Of a stretch of DNA of 64,000 nt, positions 27,141 to 36,915 are shown piece by piece (position 1 is the stretch's first letter; each line of letters begins with the position of its first letter). The notes beneath the pieces were generated by a model. It saw nothing but the letters and a program-made list of their open reading frames with translations. It did not search any database and had not been told where the DNA came from. A program made the position numbers and the translations under genes. Source of the DNA: Treponema putidum (lineage in GTDB: Bacteria; Spirochaetota; Spirochaetia; Treponematales; Treponemataceae); contig NZ_CP009228.1 of NCBI RefSeq assembly GCF_000755145.1, forward strand, positions 62,001-126,000. The letters are read 5' to 3'.

Positions 27141-28502
27141 TTATTTTGCTTTAACAGCCTTCCATTCTTCAAAATTCCAAGGATGTTTTTTAATATATCC
27201 GTCGGCAAATGGGAAGAATATAGAAAGAACCAAGAAAACGCCCAGTAAAAGCTGGTACCACAATAGAGGAATAACACCTACAGGATTTACAAGACCATTT
27301 GTAAAGGAGCAGGCTATTAAAAGCTGAGCACCGTAGGGAATTAATCCTTGCATTACACAAGAAAAGGCATCAAGAAGTGAGGCAGATCTTCGAGGATCAA
27401 CCTTGAATTCTTCACACATTTCTTTTGCAATAGGGCCGTCGATAATAATTGAAACTGTATTGTTTGCCGTTGCAGCATCGGTAAGAAGGGTTAGAGCACC
27501 GATACCCAGCTCTGCGGATTTTTTTCCCTTTACCATACCCTTTATTTTTTGTAAAAGCCATTCCATACCGCCTGCCTGACTTACCATATAAGCAAGTCCT
27601 CCGGTTAGCATAGAAAGCAAGAATATTTCAAACATTCCGTTAAAGCCGTCATAGATATGGTTTGTCCACTCTAATGGATTAAAAGCTCCGTAAGCCATTC
27701 CTATAATACCGGAAAAAATAATTCCGCCTAAAAGAACGGCAAATACGTTAAGACCTGCAATAGCTGCGACCAATACGAAGATATAGGGCAAGACTTTTAC
27801 GATATTAAATTCCAAAGATTCAATTTGCGGAGGAACGGATGGCCTGCCGAAAATCAATAGGAGGATGATAGTTAAAATTGCGGCCGGTAAGGCTAATGCC
27901 ATATTAACCCTGAATTTATCCCTCATGTCGACATCTTGTGTTCTTGTAGCTGCAATTGTAGTATCCGAAATAATCGAAAGGTTATCACCGAACATTGCTC
28001 CGCCTACCATTGAGGCTATCATAAGAGGCATAGAAATACCTGCTTTTTCTGCAAAACCGACGGCTATAGGACCTACGGCAGCAATAGTACCGACACTTGT
28101 TCCTGTTGCAATAGACAAAAAACAGCAGATAATAAAAAGTCCTGCCGTAACAAAATTCGGCGGTATTAGGGTTAAACCTAAATTTACTGTAGAATCAACA
28201 CCGCCCATCTGCTTTGAAACAACCGAAAAAGCTCCTGCCAAAATATAGATGATGCACATAGTAATGATGTTTGCATCTCCGCAGCCTTTGACCAAAGCGT
28301 CGAATTTTTCATTGACTGAACCTTTGTGCATTAAAAAGGCTGCTATAATACCTACAATTACGGCAATAGGGCCCTTAAAGCCGTAAAATCCCATAGGATC
28401 GCCTTTTGCTACAAGAGTTACACCGATTCCCAGATAAACGACAACAAAGATAAGAAAGGGAACAAGAGCAACACCATTCGGTTTGAACTTAGATTTTTCC
28501 AT
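27141..28502 (-). CDS. NhaC-family antiporter/amino-acid carrier, second copy
   Basis: 453 residues from the ATG at 28502 (GGAGG 8 nt upstream; the in-frame GTG 15 nt earlier covers that site). About 12 membrane segments, with GTIAAVGPIAVGFA and GGAMFGDNLSIISDTTIAAT, the same blocks as the protein at 7460-8785. It is nearest to megL among metabolic genes (separated by the EamA gene on the other strand). Na+/H+ exchange is the textbook role of NhaC, but uptake of methionine or another amino acid is equally possible for this family. Confidence 0.85.
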   Translation of the reverse strand: MEKSKFKPNGVALVPFLIFVVVYLGIGVTLVAKGDPMGFYGFKGPIAVIVGIIAAFLMHKGSVNEKFDALVKGCGDANIITMCIIYILAGAFSVVSKQMGGVDSTVNLGLTLIPPNFVTAGLFIICCFLSIATGTSVGTIAAVGPIAVGFAEKAGISMPLMIASMVGGAMFGDNLSIISDTTIAATRTQDVDMRDKFRVNMALALPAAILTIILLLIFGRPSVPPQIESLEFNIVKVLPYIFVLVAAIAGLNVFAVLLGGIIFSGIIGMAYGAFNPLEWTNHIYDGFNGMFEIFLLSMLTGGLAYMVSQAGGMEWLLQKIKGMVKGKKSAELGIGALTLLTDAATANNTVSIIIDGPIAKEMCEEFKVDPRRSASLLDAFSCVMQGLIPYGAQLLIACSFTNGLVNPVGVIPLLWYQLLLGVFLVLSIFFPFADGYIKKHPWNFEEWKAVKAK

Positions 28503-28578
28503 AAAAATCTCCTCCACAAAATAAAAATTACTTTAAGCTATAAGCACAATATGTATTTATAGCTCAAGTATCCACTAG

Positions 28579-28607
28579 ATTATCTCATAATTTTTTTGAC
28601 TTGTCAA
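28579..28607 (-). promoter_or_regulatory. Promoter of the second NhaC gene
   Basis: TTGACA, 17 nt, GATAAT on the minus strand, giving a leader of about 70 nt before the start at 28502. Confidence 0.65.
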
Positions 28608-28662
28608 TAAAAAAAAAAATATATAAATTATAAAAAAATTATTTATTTATTATTTTTTTAAA

Positions 28663-28818
28663 CTAAAATAAATCCTTATAGCCGAATTCGGCTGCTTCCA
28701 TAACAGCCGTAAAGCCGTCCTTATCCCTTGTGTTAATATCAAAGCCGTTTTGTAAATAAGTTGTTATAAGTTTAACATCATTCTTTTTTGCGGCTTTTAT
28801 AAATTCGGCTATATTCAT
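28663..28818 (-). CDS. Short ankyrin-repeat protein (51 aa)
   Basis: Reads as one and a half ankyrin repeats: FIKAAKKNDVKLITTYLQNG, then NTRDKDGFTAVMEAAEFGYKD. It begins one base after the stop codon of the macroglobulin gene (TAG T ATG), so it would be translated by coupling. A complete ankyrin protein needs more repeats; this is either a small partner or the stub of a larger gene that lost its 3' part. No terminator is seen after it; AT-only DNA follows. Confidence 0.6.
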   Translation of the reverse strand: MNIAEFIKAAKKNDVKLITTYLQNGFDINTRDKDGFTAVMEAAEFGYKDLF

Positions 28819-28819
28819 A

Positions 28820-31800
28820 CTAATCAAACGCCTTTACCCTTGTGCCGGGGAGGACTGCCCTATAAGCATAATCGTACATAGCCTCGACAAAGATTGCCGG
28901 CATATAGTATTCTCCTCCGTATGTTACGGTTCCCGTAAACTCAAAGTTCTTTGTGCCGTAGCCGCCTAAGGCAAAATGAGTATAAATATGAGTATCCTTC
29001 AAATCTTGAAAGTCATATAGGCGGTTTGTGCTGCGCCTGTCTTCCGAATCCGTATCATCGTCGCCTCCGAGCCTTGTGTTTGTAATTTCCCAGCCTGTCG
29101 GAATGGGGATTGAAAGGGTAAGGTTTTCAAGAGTACTTTGGGTCTTATTGTCGACTCTTACCCTCATCTTAAACCTCTGTCCTTTTTTTAGGGTCTCAGG
29201 CGAGACTTCTTGATCATCCTCGTTTTGATAGATGACCGAAAGTTTTAAGTTTTCTTCGATGCGGGTTTCGCTTCCCGGATTAAGCCTTCCTGCCGTATTT
29301 ATTGCGGCAAAGATAGGCGTATTCCCGGTATTCTTAATTTCCATCTTTTTTGCCGTTTCGGTATTTACCGGAATATTATGGAGTTTTGATGTATTGTTCA
29401 ATTTGTCCTTGATTACATTTCCTTCGGTTACAATCTCATAGTTTGCACTCTTATTTTTGTCAAAGGCATAGTGAGGGGCAAGGGCTAAAAGAATCCAAGC
29501 CGTTTCCTGTGTCGAAAGCCACTCATTGCTTGACGAAATTTTAGCAAGCTTTGAAATAAGGTTTGATGTCCTTGCAGTTTCTCCGACAGTGGTATAAGCA
29601 TTTAAGATTAAAGCCAAGTCTCTGATATTGGATGAAAAGTTTCCGCCCGTGCTCCTATAAACGGTGGTCGGTTCATACAGTTTTTCGAGCATTGCCTTGG
29701 CCGTACTGCTGTGGCCTGCAAGACTATAAGCATTTGCAAGGAAGGCCTTCGATACGGAGTTAAGGTTTTGTTCCATATTTTTTAAACGGTTCATTGCTCC
29801 TATATCACTCTTTCCTGCAAGGGCAAGGGTGTATAGGCGGTAGGCCTGAGTTTCCATGCCGTCCGCATAGGTGCCTGCCCAATTTTTCGCCATTTCTATC
29901 TGATGAGAAAGCCAGCTTTGATAAATGCTGTCATTTACTTCATAACCGGCTTTTTTTGCTTCAACCATAAAGTGGCCTGCATAGTTTGTAGCCCAAGAGC
30001 TTTCATATCCGCCGTCAGGCCAATAGCTGAATCCTCCCGATCTAAGCTGATAGTTTATATAGCGGTTTAGAACCGAGTTTACATTACTCTTTGCCTTATC
30101 AATCTCGGTTTGGTCTAGGGCCGTTATCGTATTTAGGTATAATTGGGGGAAGGCCTTGGAAGTTATCTGCTCTATACAGCCGTAAGGATAACCCAAAAGA
30201 TAGGCCAGGCGGTTTTCAAGTCCGAGGGCGGGCATTTGAGAAATTTCTACGCTTAAACTCTTTGTTCCGTTTTCGCCCCTTAGCGGAACGGTTTTAGCAA
30301 AGGTTTTTCCGGCTTCAATATTTATAAGCTCGACTGTAGAGTATGGCGTTCCTCTGGAAAGCACATCTATTTCGGTAAAGGCCTTTGCCGTTTTTGAAAT
30401 GCCTGAGGCCGAGGCTTCCGCCGTGAATTTTGCGATGCCTCCCTTATCAGTTTTTAACCTAAAAAAGACGGAAGAGTCGGAATTTGCCGGGATAGTCAAC
30501 TCTTTTGTTTCGCTTGAGTTTACGGCTCCCTCGCTTTTTAAAACCACCTTTGCTTTTTTTTCGGAAGAGGTTCCGTTAAAGACTGTTACGGGAACCTCGA
30601 TTGTTTCTCCTATGCCCATGGTTCGGGGGAGAGTCGGCATTACGATAAGATCGCTTTTTACCTTTACTGTTTCTTCTTTTATACCGTAGGCTCCGTCCTT
30701 TCCTGCAACTGCCATAATGCGCAAAGCTCCGATGTACTGCGGAAGATCGAATTCGATTGTCTTCTTTTCCTTTGCTTTGATTTCAAAGGGGCCGAAAAAG
30801 TAAACAACGGGTTTAAAACGTTCCGCATTTTTTGAGGTCTTATTGTCTATAAAGCCTCCTCCTCCTACCGAAAGAATCGATTCTATCTTTCCGCTGTAGG
30901 CCCCGATTACGTACTTGTAAATATCCCAAGAGGTAATTTGCGAGGACTCTTTTTTATAGAAGCTGTCCCATGGGTTACCGGTATGGAAAGCTGTAAGGCC
31001 TAATAGCCCCTCGTCTACTACGGCAACGGTAAAGGTCATGGGTCTTCCCTTTTCTTCGCTTACCGTAAACGAAACCTTGCTGTTAGGTTCAAAACTTTGT
31101 TCCGTATTTATGACCGGGTTGAGTCTTGATAATTTGTTTTCTATCATTACAGGAGTTATTCCGTACATTCTTATGGGCAGACTGTTTTTTGTCTGGCTGT
31201 GTTCCTGTATTAAACTTACGTGAGCGTAGATGTTCGGAGCCATAGAAGAATCAAGTTTTAATTTGTACGAGAAAATTTTCCCCTTGGATTTTATCCATTC
31301 TTGTTTTAAGACTCTGCCGTTTTTTTCGATTGTGATTAGGGCCTTTGCACCCTCATAACCGGGGAAGGTGATTTCGGCAGTATCATCGGCATAGTATTTT
31401 GCTTTGTCGGTTGTCAGCATGATGATTGAATCGCTTGACTCATCACTTGTTCTTCGGCTGGCCCATCCTTCCCAGTCAAAGTATACTACCTGAGCTGAGC
31501 TGTGCCCTCCGTTCGGATCTGAAACCGTAATCAAATACCTGCCCCAGTCTCCATTTGAAACCTTCATCTTAAGTTCGGCCTTTCCGCCCTTTGCCGAAAT
31601 ATTCCAGTTTTTTATGTGTTGAGTGTATCTTGAATTCGTATAGTTGGCACTTTCTTCGTCTGTTTCCCACCACCAATACCATTCCAGCTTATAGAGGTTT
31701 ACGGTTAAGTTTACGCCTTCTTTTACGGGATTTCCCTCAGGATCTAAAACCACAAAATTTAGGGTTTGATCCTTATTGGTGTAGAGCATATCTCTATATT

Positions 31801-34379
31801 CATCATCGCTTTTAGGAATCTGCATTCCGACATAGCGTGAATAGGGCGAATAATCAAAGACCTTGTTTTCCGTAGAAAAGGCACCTGAAGGCTCGTATAT
31901 TCTTGTTTCAAAAATTGCCCGTAGTTTTCCGGGGGCTCTTGCTTCGGATGAAAGATAAAGATTTATGTCGGCTTTTCCCGAATCATCCAAAGTACCTTCC
32001 CAAATTTTATTTGAATCTTGTTGTACGCTAAGCTCGGGATTTATAAAATTGTAGTTTTTATAGTTTTCAAAAGGTGTCCGGTTTAAAACATAGCGGGCTG
32101 AAATTTCAGCCTTTAGGCCTGAAGCCTTTGCCCCGTGAAGCCATTCTCCTCCCAGCACGGCCGGATTATAGCCTTCGGAAAAATATTTTGCTTTAGGATC
32201 GAGGTTTACAAATAGGCGGTTGGGTACAATGGTCTCAACCTTTATGCTCTTAGACCATGTCTTTCCTCCGGCTGTAACCCTTGCGTACCATGTGCCGGTT
32301 TTGTCTTGAACATCGGTTTTAGTGTCAATTCTGTAAAAGCCGTCCACAGAAGAAGTAAAAACCTTAGAATCCGCTTTTTTCCCTAAAGGATCTTCAAGAT
32401 GGAATTTAACAGGAAAATCTTTTGGGAGGCTTTTTTCCAAATCCTGTAAAATAAATACAAGATGAATATCGTCCCCCGGCCGCCAAACCCCGCGTTCTCC
32501 ATAAATATAGCCCTTAACTCCTTTTTTTTGAAGACTCTCCTTCTACCTGAAAATGACTTGTGGAAAGAATCTCAGAATTAAGGGGAAGCCAGTTTACGTC
32601 TCCGCTTTTTTCGGCCCTTATAAGAAAGGCATCGTTTTCGTTTTTGAGCATTAAAAGCCCGTCGCCGTCGGTTTTACCTGATTCCAATTCTTTTTGAGCA
32701 AAGTTGAATAAACTTATATTTACACCGCTCATAGGTTCGGCTGTCAATAGATCTGCTGCGCATATATATATATTTCCTTCTCTATCTTTTTTTGCCGATA
32801 AGCCTATGTTTGAAACCAAAATTCTTTTTATTGCCATACAGTAATTGCTGTAGGACGGAAGGTAAAAAGCGGGATGATTCGGGTTTTCCCTGTTTGACCA
32901 AAATTTATAACGGTCTTCATCTTCTATATCCGAATTATTCCAATAATCGGTTTCGATGTTTGTAAAGTTTTCTATTTCACTTATATCCTTTGGAAACGGA
33001 AGATGAGAAAACTCGTTGGTTTTGGAAGGGGATTCATACATGCTGTGCTTTTTTGTAAAACTTGCACGAAGCTGGAACATACCGCCGGGGAATTTTTTTA
33101 CCAGCTTGCTTATATCGAGGGAGTGTTGAATATAGCGGTTTTTCATCGAACTGTTCCATTCAAAGTCGAAGCTCTGCCGCCAAACGGGTTCTCCTACTCG
33201 GTTTAGCTCATAGTCTCCATCTATGTTATTTACCTGAAAAAACTGTGTCATATTTTTATCGTAAATTTGAAAGGCTTCAAGCATGAGGCCGCTGATATTT
33301 TTGGTAGAAACAAGGACGGACATTTCCTTTGCCGGAATTATGTTTCCGGCCTTTGTAAAGCTTATTGAGGGTTTTTCCCAAGCAACCGTTACGGAAAAGT
33401 CAGCTTCGGTTTCAAGTTTTTTCCCTCTTGAATTTTTTATGCCGGGCAGTACCGATAAGCGCGTATTGTCGGGAAAAGCTCCATTTTGAGCAAAGATTTT
33501 AAGCTTGTACCCGTCAATGCCGTATCTAAAGGGAGTTTCAGGAGACGATTCAAGTTTTATAAAACCTCGTAAATCTTGCGAAGGATCAAGGGCATCCGAA
33601 AAGTTTACCTGTATTTCGCCTCCCGTTTCTTGCGAAAAAGAAGTTACCTGAAAAACCGACAGGGCTGCCACTGTAAAACTCGTAGAATTTGAGCCTTCTC
33701 CTCCGAGAGCTTCCAAATTCCATGATAGGCTCAATTCTTGAACCTGCTTTTTTCTGTTTATTTCTCTTATGCTTATCTTATATTGGTTGGGAGCGGCTCC
33801 TTGGCTAACCTTTACGGCAGGGTTTGACTTTGCATTTCCCATCTTTAAATCGGCTGTAAACATTTTTTCTATTGAGTCAAGCGTTTCAGGTATATCGGTT
33901 TCGCCTATACCTTCAAATCTAAAAACATCCTCTTTTTTTTCGTCGGGGATTAGTTCCCCCGATATAAGTTTAAACTCAGGCTGAGCTATGCTGAATGTAA
34001 TACTGACTCCCTTTTTATTTTCGGTGTTTTCGAGAAGGAGTCCTACATCCAATTCCAAGTTAAGATCGGTTTTAAAGCTGTAAGCTGATGAGGGGGTAAA
34101 GGTGATTTGATTTTTACCCGCTATCGTCCATTCTCCGGAAGGCTTAGGCGTTAAAATACAAGCCTTTTCAAGATTTTCAGGGTACTTTATTTCTTCCTTA
34201 AAAATTACATTGATGGGCTCAAGCCGGTTTAAGGCTCCGTAGCTTATACTTTCAATATCATCCATTGCGTTTTGCAAGGCTTGATCATTTTTTTTACAAC
34301 CGGTCATAAAAACCGATACCGACAAAACAAGAAATACAGCAGTTAAAAGCTGTTTTGATAATGAGTTTAAACTTTTCAT
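28820..34379 (-). pseudogene. Alpha-2-macroglobulin-family lipoprotein, split by a frameshift
   Basis: A bacterial alpha-2-macroglobulin: a large protease-trapping protein anchored to a membrane. The first part (32514-34379) has a lipoprotein signal ending in FMTGC (Cys28). The second part carries the thioester motif GCIEQ near 30175, the bait-trap chemistry of the family, and an MG10-like C-terminus. As read, the frame stops at 32514, while the second open frame only gains an ATG at 32440. Removing one base from the T8 run at 32522-32529 joins them as GVKGYIYGERGVWRPGDDI, the expected family block, giving about 1852 residues. The start is the ATG at 34379, 6 nt after a -10 box with no Shine-Dalgarno sequence. 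No penicillin-binding-protein 1C partner gene is adjacent. Confidence 0.88.
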
Positions 34380-34385
34380 AAACAT

Positions 34386-34414
34386 ATATTAGCACAAAAT
34401 GCAAAAATTTTCAA
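34386..34414 (-). promoter_or_regulatory. Promoter of the macroglobulin gene, probably leaderless
   Basis: TTGAAA, 17 nt, TAATAT on the minus strand; 6 nt later comes the ATG of the lipoprotein signal. No ribosome site. Confidence 0.6.
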
Positions 34415-34660
34415 TTGAGGAAAATAGAAAAGGCAAAATTGATTAGGGGAAAAAGGACAACCCGACAGAACAGGTTTGCCTTGAAGCTGCGCCGGCTGTA
34501 CCTTTCCTCCCCTAAAACAACTCCTTCCTTTACCTCGAAGCTATGCTGGTTGTTCCCGTCTGCCAAAGGGGATACCCCTTTGGAAACCCCGAACTGTTAC
34601 AAAGGTTCTTAAAAAATTCCTTTGCGGTCGCTGCGGTTAAATTATCTGCCTAAATGCGAT
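34415..34660. other. Gene-free stretch with a large imperfect inverted repeat
   Basis: TTAGGGGA near 34442 pairs with TCCCCTAA near 34512. AAAGGGGATA/CCCCTTTGG forms a second hairpin near 34565-34582. The segment TTTGCGGTCGCTGCGGTTAAATTAT (only partly conserved) at 34621-34645 is an inverted, diverged copy of 1636-1660. No gene seen. Confidence 0.5.
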
Positions 34661-34663
34661 ATC

Positions 34664-34692
34664 TTGACATTTTAAAGGTTTTAGCCTATACT
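34664..34692 (+). promoter_or_regulatory. Consensus promoter of a small lipoprotein-like ORF
   Basis: TTGACA, 17 nt, TATACT, with the ATG 7 nt after the -10 box. Confidence 0.65.
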
Positions 34693-34699
34693 CATTTTT

Positions 34700-34816
34700 A
34701 TGGTTAAACAGCTTTTTTGCATAACATTAAATTTTTCTCTTTCCCTTATCCTGGCTTGTAATGCGTTAAAAAATGTTAGCCTAAGTTTACCCCCCCCCAT
34801 TTTCTCTATTAAGTAA
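34700..34816 (+). CDS. Small lipoprotein-like ORF (38 aa) with a C9 tract
   Basis: The N-terminus MVKQLF, a hydrophobic core and SLILAC form a lipoprotein-type signal with Cys20. The frame then runs through nine C residues (three Pro codons) and stops after 38 residues. Losing one C would lengthen the frame to more than 70 residues, ending near 34950. It has a consensus promoter, no Shine-Dalgarno sequence, and a terminator at 34862-34905. The second half is shared, inverted, with 3493-3580, where the tract is eight long. It could be a phase-variable lipoprotein or the stub of a lost gene. Confidence 0.45.
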   Translation: MVKQLFCITLNFSLSLILACNALKNVSLSLPPPIFSIK

Positions 34817-34856
34817 AATATCTCTAATTAAAGCTAGTAATATTTATTTTTCTCAA
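34768..34856. repeat. Inverted partner of 3493-3580
   Basis: About 88 bp matching the reverse complement of 3493-3580, with the C9/G8 length difference. It overlaps the end of the small lipoprotein ORF. Confidence 0.85.
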
Positions 34857-34861
34857 TTTAT

Positions 34862-34905
34862 AAACCGCAGGGCTGAATTTATTCGGCTTTGCGGTTTTTT
34901 GTATA
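34862..34905 (+). terminator. Terminator after the small lipoprotein-like ORF
   Basis: AAACCGCAGGGC ... TTTGCGGTTT followed by TTTTG. Confidence 0.75.
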
Positions 34906-35066
34906 AATTTATCCTATCTAAAAGGAGGGAGACTGCTATGATTTGGAAATAAAGGGATTAAGGTGCAAGATAAATTGAAAAAACGGGAGCTCTTATCCTT
35001 TGGGATAAGTGTGGAATAATAAAATTTAAATTAAACATACCGTAAAGTACGGGAAATGAGACTTTG

Positions 35067-35549
35067 ATGAAGCATGTAAAAATATACTGGGAAGAAATCG
35101 ATTCGTTTAGTATAGATGAGCTGGACAATTATTCTAACTTAGAAGAAAAATTAAAAGAAATTGTTGATGATAGTGATAGAGAAATTCTCGATAAAAACGG
35201 TTTATATGCAATTATTGCAGATAATAAGCAAATACTATACATAGGTGAAACCCATGAGCAAACAATAGGAGCAAGATTGGTTGGAGATCATTCTAGTTAT
35301 GAAGATATACTTAATAATTTAGATGACTATGAGTATATATCTGTATTTGCAGGTGAAGTTATTTCTGTTTCAGGAGATGATGATATGGAAACACTAATTA
35401 AAGATGCCGAAGCCTGTTTGATTTATAAAATACAACCTGAGTTTAATGAGAAAAATAAAGATACTTGTAAAAATGAGATTGAGATCATAAATAGGGGATA
35501 TTTCCCTTGGAGGAATATCTATAGTTGTGATGGCGATGAAGATGATTAA
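35067..35549 (+). CDS. GIY-YIG-like domain protein (160 aa)
   Basis: A GIY-YIG pattern is visible: NGLYAII, nine residues, ILYIGET, then ARLVGDH and a later EACLIYKIQPEFN with the Glu and Asn positions of the fold. The domain occurs in UvrC, homing enzymes and phage nucleases, but the usual catalytic Arg is not certain here, and GLY/YIG replace GIY/YIG. Acidic tail (DGDEDD). There is only a weak ribosome site (GGGAAATGAG). It precedes the FGE-like lipoprotein by about 90 bp on the same strand and is missing from the inverted copy at 2-3.6 kb. Confidence 0.65.
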   Translation: MKHVKIYWEEIDSFSIDELDNYSNLEEKLKEIVDDSDREILDKNGLYAIIADNKQILYIGETHEQTIGARLVGDHSSYEDILNNLDDYEYISVFAGEVISVSGDDDMETLIKDAEACLIYKIQPEFNEKNKDTCKNEIEIINRGYFPWRNIYSCDGDEDD

Positions 35550-35637
35550 CAGATAAAATTATATATGTTGATATTTCAAGGTAGTAAATAAGCCTTTGGA
35601 TATACAAAAATTAAATTATTTAAAGGAGAAGTTAGCT

Positions 35638-36585
35638 ATGAAAAAAACTAATTTCAAACTTAAGACTAAGGTCTTAAATCGGGCAGTATCAATTACTGCA
35701 TTGTTGTTGGCTGCGGGAGTCTTATTAACAGGCTGTCCGCAAAAAGTAAAGGAAAAGCCCAAGCCTGTTCCTCCTATTGATAAGTCTTACACTGTAAGTT
35801 CAGTCGAATTTACCATGAAAGGTATAGCCGCTGTGGATGCCCAGTTGGGCGATAATGCTTACAGTGATAACAAGCCTCATACCGTAAGTTTAAGTGCCTA
35901 TCTTATAGGGGAGACTGAGGTAACGCAGGAGCTGTGGGAAAAGGTGATGGGCACTAATCCGAGCTACTTTGATGGGAGTTCCGGCAAAAAACCTGATGAA
36001 GGCGAAGAACAGGGAAAGCGTCCTGTAGAGCAGGTAAACTGGTATGAGTGTATAGCGTTCTGCAATGAGCTTACCAAAAAGGTAGCGGAATTGGGAGAAA
36101 GCCAGTGCGTGTATACGGTTGAAGGGCATACCTACGGCACAGCTGACGCAGAGGCAAAAAAAGTACCTGACATGGATATGAACAAAAAAGGATTCCGTTT
36201 GCCGACTGAAGCGGAATGGGAATGGGCAGCGAAAGGAGAAACTGATTATAAATGGGCAGGAGCAAATACCGAGACTGAACTTAAAAACTATGCTTGGTAC
36301 AGTTCAAACAGCGGAAGTAAAACCCATGAGGTAAAGAAAAAGTCTCCTAACGGCTACGGTTTATATGACATGAGCGGGAACATCTTTGAATGGTGCTGGG
36401 ATTGGTATGTCACTTTGCCGGCTTCGCCGGGGGCGGACTATGCGGGGCCCACGTCAGGCACTCGCCGTGTTTGGCGCGGCGGCTGGAACAATGGCGCGGG
36501 GAACTGCGCTGTGGGCCTACGGAGCCACAAAAGTCCTGCCGACAGGGGCAGCATTGTTGGCTTCCGCTTGGCTTGCCGGCCTTGA
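35638..36585 (+). CDS. FGE/C-type-lectin-fold lipoprotein, TvpA-like variable protein
   Basis: 315 residues. AAAGGAG lies 10 nt before the ATG at 35638; an in-frame start at 35596 is rejected. The lipoprotein signal ends in LLTGC (Cys33). The remainder is a formylglycine-generating-enzyme-type domain: GETEVTQELW, NPSYF, PVEQVNWYECIAFCNEL, RLPTEAEWEWAA, LYDMSGNIFEWCWDW, RRVWRGG and GFRLACRP. The catalytic Cys pair of true FGE is not apparent, so binding rather than catalysis is likely. T. denticola TvpA, a known diversity-generating-retroelement target, has the same fold and lipoprotein design. The last ~40 codons are much richer in GC than the rest and differ wholly from the copy at 2808-3022 between RGG and GFR, as expected for a variable region. 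Confidence 0.85.
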   Translation: MKKTNFKLKTKVLNRAVSITALLLAAGVLLTGCPQKVKEKPKPVPPIDKSYTVSSVEFTMKGIAAVDAQLGDNAYSDNKPHTVSLSAYLIGETEVTQELWEKVMGTNPSYFDGSSGKKPDEGEEQGKRPVEQVNWYECIAFCNELTKKVAELGESQCVYTVEGHTYGTADAEAKKVPDMDMNKKGFRLPTEAEWEWAAKGETDYKWAGANTETELKNYAWYSSNSGSKTHEVKKKSPNGYGLYDMSGNIFEWCWDWYVTLPASPGADYAGPTSGTRRVWRGGWNNGAGNCAVGLRSHKSPADRGSIVGFRLACRP

Positions 36586-36700
36586 GTCGATAAAAAATGT
36601 ACATCCTGTACATTTTTTATCTTAGAGTTTTGCCTGACAGCAAAACTCTCGAAGCTGTAACCACCGCCATCCGTGGCGGTGGTGGATTAACTATTTAAGT
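36568..36700. repeat. Near-identical inverted partner of 2690-2820, three hairpins after the lipoprotein gene
   Basis: Starts within the last codons (TTGCCGGCC) and continues past the stop with the stem-loops AAAAAATGTACA/TGTACATTTTTT, GAGTTTTGC/GCAAAACTC and CACCGCCA/TGGCGGTG. The first stem-loop could terminate transcription; stem-loops shortly after a variable region are also a feature of retroelement target sites. Confidence 0.85.
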
Positions 36701-36915
36701 TTTCTAAACCGTCCATTGGGCAGTTTTGAAAAACAATTAAGTATTAAAATTCCGCTATGGATGGTGATAGTTAGCTCTTAGAACAGCACACTTTCCACAT
36801 ATTGAAGATTAGCGAAACAATTTTAAGTAGAGACAAGGCCGCCCCGTCAGGTTTACGCCTATCCCCTAATCTACAGTTTCTCAATCTCTGATTCGGGAAG
36901 GCCTGTTATTTCTTT
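36690..36915. repeat. Inverted partner of 2068-2290
   Basis: Includes the single palindromic unit TAAACCGTCCATTGGGCAG, the CCGCTATGG segment, the conserved TTTCCACATATTGAAG block and the end of the Rpn gene. Confidence 0.85.

Noticed and set aside
35638-36585. Active formylglycine-generating enzyme (sulfatase maturation)
   Set aside because: The active-site Cys pair of true FGE is not seen, no sulfatase gene is nearby, and the lipoprotein/variable-end design fits a binding protein better.
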